Below, one piece after another: positions 17,695-25,357 of a stretch of DNA of 64,000 nucleotides. This stretch comes from Atopobiaceae bacterium (GTDB taxonomy: Bacteria > Actinomycetota > Coriobacteriia > Coriobacteriales > Atopobiaceae): positions 1-64,000 of the forward strand of contig JAFWMH010000020.1 in assembly GCA_017510785.1 (NCBI GenBank). Direction: 5' to 3'. Below the pieces are notes generated by a model, which saw only the letters and a program-made list of their open reading frames with translations, did no database searches and was not told where the DNA came from. Within the stretch, counting starts at the first letter, position 1. Every line of letters starts with the position of its first letter. The position numbers and the translations under genes were made by a program.

Positions 17695-17860
17695 GGGCCG
17701 AACGGCCGAACGGCCGGAAGGGCTGAAGGGGCCGAAGGGGCACAAGGGCCAAAGGGGCCAAAGGGGCCGAAGGGGCACGAGGGCCGGAAGTGCCGAACGG
17801 CCGAAGGGCCACAAGGGCGAACGGCCGAAGTGCCGGAAGGGTCGAAGGGGACGAAAGGAG
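17695..17860. repeat. G-rich imperfect repeat with roughly 9-base period
   Basis: About 165 bases consist of variants of GGGGCCGAA, GGGGCCAAA, GGGGCACAA and GGCCGAACG. G runs of three to four recur every five to eight bases on the plus strand, so G-quadruplex formation is plausible. It ends in GACGAAAGGAG, the ribosome binding site of the acyltransferase. The plus frame is open from 17790 and in frame with that gene, but I treat the repeat as untranslated leader. Confidence 0.8.
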
Positions 17861-17870
17861 CGTTGGCGTT

Positions 17871-18923
17871 ATGGCGGTAGCGACGAGCAAACTCGCGGGA
17901 CGCATCGGTTGGATTGATGCCGCGCGTGCGCTCGGCGCCTGTGCCATCGTGGTGCTTCACGTTTTCGTGAGTACCGGACTTAACGTCGAACTCAACACGC
18001 ACCGGCAGGTGGCCTACGCCGTCGCAGGCATCGTTGGCTGCCGTTGGGCTGTCCCTGCCTTTTTTATGCTTACGGGGCATCTCATGCTCGACCCTTCGCG
18101 CGACGTTACCGCTGCTTCTGCGCTTCGTCACGCCAAGCGCATGCTGTTGGCAATAGCGGTGTTCGGCACGGCCTTCGCGTGCATGGAAGAGGTGTGGGTG
18201 CGCGTATCGTCCGGAGTGCCGATTGAGCCGAGCATCGCGTTGGTTATACTTGCCGACGTCCTTACCATGCGCACGTGGGATCACCTGTGGTTTGTGTATG
18301 CGATGGTCGGCGTGTACTTGGCGGTGCCGCTGCTGCGATTGCTCCAGGAGCGGCTGGGCGACGTCGGCTTCGCGCGCCTCACGATGGCGCTGTTTGTGCT
18401 GGTCCTGGTGGTTCCCACGTTGCTCGGTGGCTTTCCCATGGCGGGCCCCATCTCGTCATTTTTGGGGAACACGGCCATCGGCATTACGTGCTGTTGCCTG
18501 GGGGGATGCCTACGAAAATGGGAGCTTACGCCCGCATGGATTGCCGCGGGCGTCGGGAGTGCCATCATTATGGTGATGGTGAGCATCGGAGGCATCGGAA
18601 CGGGCAGAGGCGACCAAGGGTTTGTATTCTTGCAGGGAAGTTGCTTTGCGAGTGCGTATGCAATCATGTTGCTCTTGTTCTTGCGTCGTTTTGTGGGCGA
18701 CGGTGCGCTGCCGGCCGAATCGCCGGTAAACGACCTCGCGCGCGATAGCTTCGGAATTTATCTCATTCATCCGCTTTTTATCCACGTGTTCTTTATCGTT
18801 ATGAGCGCGCCGCCCATGGTACCGGTGCTCTACGAGGCGTCGCTTGCAGCGGCGGTGCTTACGGCTTCCGTTGTTGCTACCCGTGCGCTTCGGCGCATAC
18901 CGCTGCTTATGCACGTGCTGTAG
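17871..18923 (+). CDS. Acyltransferase 3 family integral membrane protein
   Basis: ATG 17871 has AAAGGAG ten bases upstream and starts MAVATSKLAGRIGWIDAARALGACAIVVLH; His30 after the first helix is the conserved acyltransferase 3 residue. About ten membrane segments follow (for example WAVPAFFMLTGHLML, HLWFVYAMVGVYLAVPLLRLL, DSFGIYLIHPLFIHVFFIVM). The family O-acetylates or succinylates surface sugars on the outer face of the membrane. At 350 residues it has no fused SGNH domain. The separate SGNH hydrolase at 4078 could act on the same modification, but that is speculation. Confidence 0.85.
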   Translation: MAVATSKLAGRIGWIDAARALGACAIVVLHVFVSTGLNVELNTHRQVAYAVAGIVGCRWAVPAFFMLTGHLMLDPSRDVTAASALRHAKRMLLAIAVFGTAFACMEEVWVRVSSGVPIEPSIALVILADVLTMRTWDHLWFVYAMVGVYLAVPLLRLLQERLGDVGFARLTMALFVLVLVVPTLLGGFPMAGPISSFLGNTAIGITCCCLGGCLRKWELTPAWIAAGVGSAIIMVMVSIGGIGTGRGDQGFVFLQGSCFASAYAIMLLLFLRRFVGDGALPAESPVNDLARDSFGIYLIHPLFIHVFFIVMSAPPMVPVLYEASLAAAVLTASVVATRALRRIPLLMHVL

Positions 18924-18953
18924 ATGTGTCCCACGCCATGCGTTGCAAGGGCA

Positions 18954-18959
18954 TATAAT
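18954..18959 (+). promoter_or_regulatory. Consensus -10 box upstream of the DUF262 gene
   Basis: TATAAT at 18954-18959 lies about 45 bases before the chosen start at 19004. No good -35 hexamer is found at 16-18 bases upstream, so this is a partial promoter call. Confidence 0.4.
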
Positions 18960-19003
18960 AATCCCTGTGTAGTGGAGTGCTCAACACCAAGATGGGAGTT
19001 GCC

Positions 19004-21046
19004 ATGGATGCGAGTTCACGCACCATACTGGGTCTTATCAGCGAAATGAATGCATGCTACGTGGTGCCGGTGTACCAACGCCCGTACTCATGGGGAGAGG
19101 AGCAGTGTGTTCAGCTGTGGGACGACGTGCTCGCCATTGGACGCAAGGGACGAGGGTCGCATTTTACGGGCTCCATCGTTACCGTTCAGGAAGGGCGCCG
19201 TGCCCAAACGGGAATGGCGCGGCTGCTGCTCATCGACGGACAACAGCGCATGACGACCATCGAGTTGTTGCTGGTGGCCTTGGCGCGACATGCCGCCCGG
19301 CATCCCGAGCGCGTGAGTGCGTTCTCGAGCGCGGAGATCCTTGAGGGGGGATTCCTCACCAATCGATTCCGTTCGGGCGACGACCACTACAAGCTTACGC
19401 TTTCCAAGCAGGACCGGGCAACGTTCGCACAGCTTGTTGACGCATTAGAGAAAGGCGACTTGGAGTTCGTGCCCGAAGGTCGCATCGCGCAAAACCTTGC
19501 GCTGCTCGAGCGACGCGTTTCGGCGCTCGACGACGTCGATGTGGTGTGGCGTGGCTTGCAGCGTCTTGAGGTGGTTTCCATTGCGCTGGACCAAACGCTC
19601 GATGACGCGCAGGTCATTTTTGAATCGATGAACTCCACGGGCAAGGACCTCACGAACGCCGATCTCGTGCGCAACTTCGTGCTCATGAGCTATCCCTTGG
19701 CCGAGCAACAGGACCTGTATCGTACGTACTGGCAGCCCATAGAGCGCATTTTGGGCGAGGACGATTTCGATTTGACGTTCGACGCCTTCATGCGATGCTT
19801 CCTGGGCATTGCGTACGCGCCCACTTCCATGGACAAGGCCGATATTTATCAAACCTTCAAGCGGTACGTGCTCTTCCATGGATACAACCAAAACGACCGC
19901 ATGAAGAACCTTAGCCTGCGTCTTAAGCGTTACGCGCGCTACTTCGTGGCCGTGACGGGCGCGAAGGCGGACGACCCCGAGCTGGCGCGCGTGTTCGCAC
20001 GTATTGCGCAATTGGGCGTGCCCTCGGTGAGCCCGCTCCTCGTAACGCTCTACGACGCCTTCGATCATAACCAGGTGTCGCACGACGATTTCGTGAGGCT
20101 CGCCAGGATGCTTGAGGCGTATCTCGTGCGGCGCGCGGTTTGCGATTGCTCGCGGAGCGTGCTCGCCCCGTTCTTCACCTCGCTCGTCGCGCGTGTGGAT
20201 GCCGTGCGCTCCGAGGGGGCAAATGTGGCGGATGCATTGCCTGCGATGATTCTTAACGAAGAGGGCGGGAAGCGGCGCATGCCGAGCGACGCGGAGTTTG
20301 CACATGCGCTCGCAACGCGCGACATGCACGACGAGGATTTGGTGCGCTACCTCTTTGCAGGCATCGAAGACGGACTTGTTGCGCCGAAGTCGGTGGCGGT
20401 ACGCGAAGGCCGCTGGACGGTTGAGCACATCATGCCGCAGCGCGCACTCGAAACCGACGAGTGGCGTGCCGTTTTGGGACCGGACGCCGAGCGCGCGTTC
20501 GAGGCGTGCGTAAACAGCTTTGGTAACCTCACGCTTACGAGCTACGACTACGATGCGCAGGACGCTACCTTCGCACAAAAGCGCGAACGTGTGCTGCATG
20601 ACGGACTTGCGATTTCGGCAGAGGTTGCGGCGGCAGACGCATGGACGCCTGAGGCGATCGAGGCTCGAACGCAGGGTCTCGTTGTGCGGGCGTGTGCGGC
20701 ATGGCCGCTTCCTGTGGTGGAAGATGGGGTGGGTGTGGCGTATCGTCTCTCGCAAAGGGCCGCGGCGATAAAAAACGTTACGTTCTCCGACCTCTTTGCT
20801 GCGGGACTTGTTGAAATGGATGACGCGTTGGTGAGCGTGAGCCCACTGCATCCGGGGCGGGCGACCGTTACCTCGACGGGCAAAATCATGCTTGCCAACG
20901 GCGAGATGTTTGAGGATCCAACGGCCGCTTATGAGCGATTCCTCGAGTCGCTGGGATCGGCCAGTACGGGACAGAGTGGCTGGATGTACTGGCGTCGTGG
21001 TGACGGCGGTCCTTTGCTCGACGATTTGCGCGGCGAATTGCGATAG
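19004..21046 (+). CDS. DUF262/DUF1524 nuclease with C-terminal RAMA-like domain (restriction candidate)
   Basis: ATG 19004 is chosen because GGGAG ends five bases upstream; GTG 18977 and ATG 18992 are weaker. Residues about 5-220 are a DUF262 (GmrS-like) domain with VPVYQRPYSW, LLIDGQQRMTTIELLL and FESMNSTGKDLTNADLVRNFVL. Residues about 460-540 form the DUF1524 HNH-type nuclease (WTVEHIMPQ, NSFGNLTLTSYD). The C-terminal 80 residues (NVTFSDLFAAGLVEMDDAL, GKIMLANGEMFEDPTAAYE, GWMYWRR) resemble the RAMA domain that reads modified bases. GmrSD-type enzymes cut modified phage DNA with NTP help, so this is probably a single-chain type IV restriction system. It stands alone between an acyltransferase and a membrane protein. 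Confidence 0.8.
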   Translation: MDASSRTILGLISEMNACYVVPVYQRPYSWGEEQCVQLWDDVLAIGRKGRGSHFTGSIVTVQEGRRAQTGMARLLLIDGQQRMTTIELLLVALARHAARHPERVSAFSSAEILEGGFLTNRFRSGDDHYKLTLSKQDRATFAQLVDALEKGDLEFVPEGRIAQNLALLERRVSALDDVDVVWRGLQRLEVVSIALDQTLDDAQVIFESMNSTGKDLTNADLVRNFVLMSYPLAEQQDLYRTYWQPIERILGEDDFDLTFDAFMRCFLGIAYAPTSMDKADIYQTFKRYVLFHGYNQNDRMKNLSLRLKRYARYFVAVTGAKADDPELARVFARIAQLGVPSVSPLLVTLYDAFDHNQVSHDDFVRLARMLEAYLVRRAVCDCSRSVLAPFFTSLVARVDAVRSEGANVADALPAMILNEEGGKRRMPSDAEFAHALATRDMHDEDLVRYLFAGIEDGLVAPKSVAVREGRWTVEHIMPQRALETDEWRAVLGPDAERAFEACVNSFGNLTLTSYDYDAQDATFAQKRERVLHDGLAISAEVAAADAWTPEAIEARTQGLVVRACAAWPLPVVEDGVGVAYRLSQRAAAIKNVTFSDLFAAGLVEMDDALVSVSPLHPGRATVTSTGKIMLANGEMFEDPTAAYERFLESLGSASTGQSGWMYWRRGDGGPLLDDLRGELR

Positions 21047-21055
21047 GGGGCATAT

Positions 21056-21937
21056 ATGGACGTAATCCTAGGTATTCTTGCAGCTGGTGTTGCGGTTGCG
21101 CTCTTTGCTACGGTGGGAGGTCTTGCCCTCCTTGGGCTCATTATTTGGGCTGGCATTACGGTAGTCAATCGCATTACAGGCAGGACGGATCGACAAAAGA
21201 ACTTGCCGGCAGGCAGCGCCCCGCTTGCGAAGCGCGGCCATGCTCACGAGCGTGTGACGTATGCGGTGCCGCAGCACCGCGCTTCCGAGCGCGCGTCGGG
21301 GCACATGTCGAGTTCGTCGCGCCAGGCAGCGAGGAGCGCGGCGGCCACAGCGTCAGCTCCTGCTTCGACTCCGTTCTCGGCGCCGCGCGACTACGAATAC
21401 CTCGACGTGGATGCTGGCGCAACGGCAGAAGTGGTAACTAAGGCCATGCAACCGTACGAGGGCGCGCCGTATATGGGCGAGTTCGCGCGAAGCGTAATCT
21501 CTGCGCTGGGGAAGGCCGATTTCCGATACGATGGCTTGGTGGCGGCAATCGGACGGCAGTTCGACAAGCGCACCATAACATGGGAGAAGTTCATGACGCC
21601 CGTGGACGTTGCGATGGATGGCATCCTGCGCAATTGTACGCAAATTGCCAATCGGGTTCAGGGCTTCGACATTCCCGAGTACGAGCGCCTTCTGCGTTTG
21701 AAGAACGCGGGTGCGTTCGAAGAGGGGAGCAACGATCAGCGACGTTTGGACCTGTTCGAGAACACCATTGACGAGATGCGCGATTTGCGAAAGGCGAACG
21801 AGGACCTGCTCTTCGAACTCGAAAAGTTGCAGGGCGAATTGGATAAGCTCTCCGACAAAGACGATGGCGCGCCTAACGACGACATCCTAGAGGAGATTCG
21901 CAAGCTCTCCGACGACGCGAAGTACTATTCACAGTAA
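21056..21937 (+). CDS. Membrane-anchored coiled-coil protein of unknown function
   Basis: ATG 21056 follows AGGGGG, nine bases after the DUF262 gene stop, so the two may be co-transcribed. An N-terminal membrane region (residues 1-38, ILGILAAGVAVALFATVGGLALLGLIIW) is followed by a disordered Ser/Ala stretch and a soluble domain from about 120. Residues about 235-290 are a heptad-rich coiled coil (NTIDEMRDLRKANEDLLFEL, KLQGELDKLSD). I do not recognise the family; the middle part (EFARSVISALGKADFRYDGLVAAIGRQF) has a weak resemblance to XpaC-like proteins. A role tied to the neighbouring restriction candidate is only a guess. Confidence 0.7.
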   Translation: MDVILGILAAGVAVALFATVGGLALLGLIIWAGITVVNRITGRTDRQKNLPAGSAPLAKRGHAHERVTYAVPQHRASERASGHMSSSSRQAARSAAATASAPASTPFSAPRDYEYLDVDAGATAEVVTKAMQPYEGAPYMGEFARSVISALGKADFRYDGLVAAIGRQFDKRTITWEKFMTPVDVAMDGILRNCTQIANRVQGFDIPEYERLLRLKNAGAFEEGSNDQRRLDLFENTIDEMRDLRKANEDLLFELEKLQGELDKLSDKDDGAPNDDILEEIRKLSDDAKYYSQ

Positions 21938-21960
21938 GTTGTGGAGTGTTCTTCACATTA

Positions 21961-21989
21961 TTGACTTCAAGCGTCGGCGGGGGTATATT
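21961..21989 (+). promoter_or_regulatory. Promoter of the initiator tRNA
   Basis: TTGACT (21961-21966), a 17-base spacer and TATATT (21984-21989) lie 11 bases before the tRNA. Spacing and both boxes are near consensus. Confidence 0.75.
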
Positions 21990-22000
21990 ATACCTCGCAT

Positions 22001-22074
22001 TGCGGGGTGGAGCAGTTTGGTAGCTCGCCGGGCTCATAACCCGGAGGTCGTTGGTTCAAATCCAGCCCCCGCGA
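22001..22074 (+). tRNA. Initiator tRNA-fMet (CAU anticodon)
   Basis: The sequence folds into a full cloverleaf: acceptor TGCGGGG/CCCCGCG, anticodon stem CCGGG/CCCGG around CTCATAA, and T stem GTTGG/CCAGC around TTCAAAT, with discriminator A. The three G-C pairs GGG/CCC next to the anticodon loop mark an initiator. The first pair is U1-G72, weak, in keeping with the unpaired end of initiators. CCA is not encoded. A strong promoter precedes and a terminator follows. Confidence 0.92.
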
Positions 22075-22086
22075 CCCGATTATTCA

Positions 22087-22109
22087 CAGGCCCTCAGGGG
22101 CCTGTTTTT
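22087..22109 (+). terminator. Terminator of the tRNA gene
   Basis: CAGGCCC (22087-22093) pairs with GGGCCTG (22098-22104) around a 4-base loop and is followed by TTTTT. Confidence 0.88.
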
Positions 22110-22157
22110 GTATCGCGAGAGATTATTGCAGAGAGATTCGCGCGTGGAGGCAGGCCA

Positions 22158-22763
22158 ATGATGCTCCCAAACAAGCTGGGTATAACCGATCCCGTCACGC
22201 TCGCCCACGAGGAGGAGCGCATTTCCAAGGTTGCGGCGCTGAGGATGTACCAAGACGGCACCCTTGAGGCGCTGGTACCCGGCAAGCTTGAGACGCTTGT
22301 CGCCATCCACGAGAGGCTCTTCGGCGACCTCTACGACTTCGCAGGAAGGGTTCGCACTGTCAATCTGGCGAAGGGGAGCTTTCGCTTCGCCCCGGCGCTC
22401 TATCTCGCGCAGGCCCTGCGCGCCGTCGAGGCGATGCCGCAGCACACGTTTGGCCAAATCGTCGAAAAGTACGTCGAGATGAATGTCGCTCACCCCTTCC
22501 GCGAGGGAAACGGGCGTAGCGGGCGCATCTGGTTGGACCACATGATGCGCGCGGAGCTGGGCAAAACCGTCGACTGGTCCGCGATCTCGCGCGACGACTA
22601 CCTGTTCGCAATGGAGCGCAGCCCCGTGCGCGATACTGAGCTCAAGGCGCTCCTCGCCGGCGCGCTCTCGGACGCGCTTGACGATGCCACACTCCTCTCG
22701 CGGGGCATCGACGCGAGCTATGCGTATGAGGGCTACGCCGCGTACCGGGCGGAGGAGCTGTAG
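22158..22763 (+). CDS. fic: Class III Fic protein adenylyltransferase (NmFic-like)
   Basis: ATG 22158 follows GTGGAGG; the longer open frame runs back through the tRNA and is spurious. The 201-residue protein has the full Fic motif HPFREGNGRSGR (His112 onward), preceded by GDLYDFAGRVR and FRFAPALYL, and followed by the YLFAMERSPVRD segment. Near the C-terminus SYAYEG (Ser187, Glu191, Gly192) matches the auto-inhibitory helix motif S-x-x-x-E-G of class III Fic enzymes such as Neisseria NmFic. It therefore probably carries its own antitoxin and AMPylates a target such as DNA gyrase; the target is inferred from the family. It sits in a tRNA-adjacent island. Confidence 0.88.
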   Translation: MMLPNKLGITDPVTLAHEEERISKVAALRMYQDGTLEALVPGKLETLVAIHERLFGDLYDFAGRVRTVNLAKGSFRFAPALYLAQALRAVEAMPQHTFGQIVEKYVEMNVAHPFREGNGRSGRIWLDHMMRAELGKTVDWSAISRDDYLFAMERSPVRDTELKALLAGALSDALDDATLLSRGIDASYAYEGYAAYRAEEL

Positions 22764-22820
22764 GACGGGGGAGGCACAGGGAGCGGATGCCTCACGAACG
22801 ATACCTCTTCGACATCTTGC

Positions 22821-22946
22821 GTGGTCAACCCCGCGATGAAGCAGTGCGTGCGCAGCAGCGGAAAGGACGTCCAGAAGCTTTTTAGCTATGCATGCGCGCT
22901 CGGTGTTGAGAGGAAGATCAGAAACTACTTGGAAGTGCTGCTATGA
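22821..22946 (+). pseudogene. C-terminal remnant of an AbiEi-type antitoxin
   Basis: In one frame the DNA reads NPAMKQCVRSSGKDVQKLF then SYACALGVERKIRNYLEVLL and stops at TGA 22944-22946. The ALGVERK-R-Y-EVLL ending is typical of AbiEi-family antitoxin or transcription-regulator proteins. No start or upstream domain is present, so only the last about 40 codons remain. The next gene start overlaps its stop as ATGA, as in intact abiEi-abiEii operons. Confidence 0.5.
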
Positions 22947-23026
22947 GGACCAACAACGCTATGTTTTTGTGCGCGCTGAGGAAGCGTGGCAGACCTCGGT
23001 GGGGACCGTTATCTGGTACCGTCTGA
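22943..23026 (+). pseudogene. Remnant of the AbiEii toxin start
   Basis: ATG 22943 overlaps the antitoxin stop and opens MRTNNAMFLCALRKRG before a stop at 23024-23026 after 27 codons. Overlap and position match an AbiEii nucleotidyltransferase toxin, but everything beyond the first residues is lost. Inference from context; sequence support is slight. Confidence 0.3.
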
Positions 23027-23159
23027 CATGTGGCGGTCACAGTGAGCGGTCAGCTTTAGGGTTTTATCTTTCCATTGCGAAAACAGTTGTTGCTCGTGTT
23101 TGCCGCTGGCATGTACTTTTTTTACGTAGTACGTGCGAAAAACAAGAAAGGAGACGCAC

Positions 23160-23360
23160 ATGACGTTCGACGATTTAACTGAGGAGCAAAAGGCCAAGGC
23201 GCTTGCGTGCGAGACGACCGAAGATGTTTTGGCACTCGCAAAGGAGATTGGCTACGAGCTCTCCGATGAGGAGCTGGAAGCGGTAAACGGCGGCATTAGG
23301 AAAAAGACGCACGGAACTTGCATAAAGGTTTGTGCCGCGAATTTCCCGTGGAGCAAATAG
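23160..23360 (+). CDS. Nif11-type RiPP precursor peptide (orphan)
   Basis: ATG 23160 follows AAAGGAG; an in-frame ATG at 23133 has no site. The 66-residue product has an acidic helical leader (LTEEQKAKALACETTEDVLA, then LAKEIGYELSDEELEAVNGG) ending in a double-glycine cleavage site at about residues 44-45, the pattern of the Nif11-like leader family. The remaining 21 residues form a basic core with two cysteines (GTC and KVC) and a Trp near the end. The core could carry lanthionine, sactionine or a disulfide. No modifying enzyme or transporter lies nearby, so it may be served in trans or be a relic. A terminator follows at once. Confidence 0.78.
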   Translation: MTFDDLTEEQKAKALACETTEDVLALAKEIGYELSDEELEAVNGGIRKKTHGTCIKVCAANFPWSK

Positions 23361-23381
23361 TACCAATATGTGACGGTGCAA

Positions 23382-23421
23382 AACAAGCCCCGAGGCCTAT
23401 TGGCTTCGGGGCTTGTTCTTT
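23382..23421 (+). terminator. Terminator after the RiPP precursor
   Basis: AACAAGCCCCGAGGCC (23382-23397) pairs with GGCTTCGGGGCTTGTT (23402-23417) with one G-T wobble and a 4-base loop, followed by CTTTG. It closes a monocistronic unit. Confidence 0.8.
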
Positions 23422-23766
23422 GCGGTCCGCGTTAGTGACAAAGGTTTTCCGGACGAAGTTGGGCACAAAGCATGTTTCTCAGAGCCTCCGCCCTCTCGCC
23501 GAAATCTCGTCTGAGTAGACAAATTCTTTAATCATCTCCGGCCATCCTCAAAAACGGCGCTTCTCTTATGGGTCCAGAAGGCTTCGCGGGGCGGCGTCCT
23601 TTTGCGCATTCATGTTGCTCAAACGGACAAACCGATACCGAGCCCCATCTCTTCGAGTGCCCGTTGCCCCAAGCGAACAGGCCGACGCCGAGCGCCGCCG
23701 GCTCTTCGGGTGCCCACTTCGGGCGTTTTCGCGAGTTTTGTTGGGTTTGCGCCCCTCCAATCTAGA
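23422..23766. other. Gene-free stretch
   Basis: No gene is supported. A 65-codon frame on each strand near 23566-23765 has no ribosome binding site, and its composition is that of non-coding DNA. GCGTTTTCGCGAGTTTTGTTGGG near 23722-23744 weakly resembles GCGTTTCCGCGAGCTTTGTAGGG near 26425-26447. Confidence 0.45.
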
Positions 23767-23925
23767 TTAATCCCTTCGGTTCTCCTTCTTTACCCAAACA
23801 TGCCATGCGGGGGCCTTTGGCATGGGTTCGTGTTTAACCAATGCTTTGATTACGTGCCGATGCGTGTATAGGCAGCAGCCTACTGCCGCAATAACGACGA
23901 TTCCAACGATTACTTCAGTCTTCAT
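23767..23925 (-). CDS. Small single-pass membrane protein (52 aa)
   Basis: On the minus strand GAAAGGA lies six bases before ATG (23925-23923). The product begins MKTEVIVGIVVIAAVGCCLY, a single membrane helix with two cysteines at its end, followed by a basic, His- and Trp-containing tail (THRHVIKAL, APAWHVWVKKENRRD). The good ribosome binding site, hydrophobic start and sensible tail make it a credible small gene. I do not recognise the family. Confidence 0.6.
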   Translation of the reverse strand: MKTEVIVGIVVIAAVGCCLYTHRHVIKALVKHEPMPKAPAWHVWVKKENRRD

Positions 23926-24382
23926 GCTGGTCCTTTCTGTGGTGCGAAACCTGACGCCTTACATGGTACGGTACTGAACGTCGAATAGTATGGACAACGT
24001 TTGAACCTACAATACATGCGAATGAAGCCACTTTTTATACGCACATCCTTTAAAGCCGGCGCCTCTGGACGTGTTGACAAGAGAGGTTTGCTGGCGGGAG
24101 GGGCGTGTTGGCGGTGGGGGCGAGTTGACATGTTCCTAAAGAATCGTCGAATCGGAAAGTGGCCCGGAGGAACAGCCGTGCGCAGTTCCGTAGGAACGAG
24201 GGTCGTTTGAGCACGGTACCTTCTGGGCTACCGACGGGGTATTTGACCAATCTTCAGGGGTGGGCGTGTTGGCAAAAGAAATGGTGGGGAAGGTGGCAGC
24301 GTGAGGCGAGTGCTTTGCTGCTATCGCGTGGTATGATTTGAAGGCACGTTTGTCGGGGCAGTGTTCGATGAGGGGAAAGACG
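23926..24382. other. Gene-free stretch between divergent genes
   Basis: These 457 bases separate the small leftward gene from the rightward C_GCAxxG_C_C gene and should hold both promoters. TATGAT at 24332-24337 is a possible -10 box for the rightward gene, 46 bases before its start, but I see no matching -35. GTGTTG/GGCGGGAGGGGCGTGTTGGCGG near 24068-24117 is a short G-rich direct repeat. No gene is supported. Confidence 0.45.
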
Positions 24383-25006
24383 ATGTCCTACGAAGAAATC
24401 AAAAGCGCCTTTCAGGAAATGCTTGATGAGGGAAACCACTGTTCGCAGTGTGTGTTTAAGTACTGGGCGGAGCGGTTGGGCATCGACGATGAGTTTAGCA
24501 TGCGGATTTCGTCGGGTCTGGGCATGGGGGTGAATCACGGCGACTCGTGTGGTGCGGTGACCTCGACGGCGCTGGCCTTTGGGCTTGTTTACGGCTTTTC
24601 CGATGGCGCGGAGCATGGGGCGGATGACGGCGTGGAGGAGCGCGTTAAGGACTTTGAGGCGGCGTTTGCCGAGCGCAACGGGTCGCTGATGTGTCGCGAT
24701 TTGTTGAGCGGCGGTTACGATGCAGCCGATCCCGAGGCAACTGTACCGGGGGGCGTCAATCCGTGGGAGAATTGTGCGAAGTATTGTGCCGATGCGGTTG
24801 AGCTAGCGGAGGTGCATTTGAGTGCCGCAGACTTGGAGCTTGCCTCGAAAGACTTTGCGTCCGCGATTACCCATGGGGAGGATGCGCCATCACCCTACGT
24901 CGTTGCGGCGGGATCGGGAGTGGCGGGTTTGGCACTTGGCGTCCTTGCAGCGGCCGTCTTTACCTACGAGAAGCGTCGTGCCGAAAACGAGCGCGGGTGT
25001 AGCTAG
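24383..25006 (+). CDS. C_GCAxxG_C_C family redox protein with C-terminal membrane helix
   Basis: ATG 24383 follows GAGGGGAAAG; ATG 24368 is an alternative adding five residues. It has the family cysteines: GNHCSQCVF (Cys20, Cys23), GMGVNHGDSCGAVTSTALAFGL (the GDxCGA block) and later CRDLL and ENCAKYCADAVEL. The family resembles split-Soret cytochrome domains and is thought to bind a metal or Fe-S centre. Unlike most members (about 130-160 residues), this one ends in a membrane helix (VVAAGSGVAGLALGVLAAAVF) and a basic tail, so it should sit at the inner face of the membrane. Function unknown. Confidence 0.8.
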   Translation: MSYEEIKSAFQEMLDEGNHCSQCVFKYWAERLGIDDEFSMRISSGLGMGVNHGDSCGAVTSTALAFGLVYGFSDGAEHGADDGVEERVKDFEAAFAERNGSLMCRDLLSGGYDAADPEATVPGGVNPWENCAKYCADAVELAEVHLSAADLELASKDFASAITHGEDAPSPYVVAAGSGVAGLALGVLAAAVFTYEKRRAENERGCS

Positions 25007-25357
25007 TCGAACGTCCTGCTGACAACCAAACCAATAATGGCACCTCCGACGGAACGGCGGAGGTGGGGGGGCGTTTCGGAATCCGAAGCCGCTCAACAGC
25101 CGCGGCGGGGGCAAATCCGAGCGGGACCTGCCCGCGACGATGGCTTGTTCGAGCGTAAGCCCAGCCATGGCGGCGCGAATTCGAGCGGGATTGGCCCCCC
25201 AGCCGGCCGCGACGACCGCATGGCCGGGTCGCGCCCGCCCCTTTTGCCCCGGCGATAGGCAAAATCCGCCCTCCTTGCCCGCGAAGACGGCACGGCGCGG
25301 CCCTCGCCCGGGGCCAGCCGCGCCCGCCCCATGGAGCCCGGGGCCGCCACATAAAAG
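25007..25357. other. Very G+C-rich gene-free stretch
   Basis: No gene is supported. CACCTCCG...CGGAGGTG near 25040-25068 forms a hairpin after the preceding gene. Then follow two similar segments, GAGCGGGACCTGCCCGCGACGA and GAGCGGGATTGGCC...CCGCGACGA. Several overlapping open frames exist only because the DNA is G+C-rich. Confidence 0.4.

Noticed and set aside
17695..17860. Reading the G-rich repeat as an N-terminal part of the acyltransferase
   Set aside because: The in-frame ATG at 17790 lacks a ribosome binding site, while ATG 17871 has AAAGGAG and starts at the normal family position.
19445..20851. 468-codon minus-strand frame opposite the DUF262 gene
   Set aside because: Shadow frame of a gene with clear motifs; His- and Arg-rich composition typical of antisense of G+C-rich coding DNA.
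21939..22157. N-terminal extension of the Fic open frame
   Set aside because: It runs through the tRNA gene and its terminator; the Fic start with a good ribosome binding site is at 22158.
22001..24360. An integrated element at tRNA-fMet with an att duplication
   Set aside because: I found no second copy of the tRNA 3' end downstream and no integrase gene, so only a decayed island is suggested.
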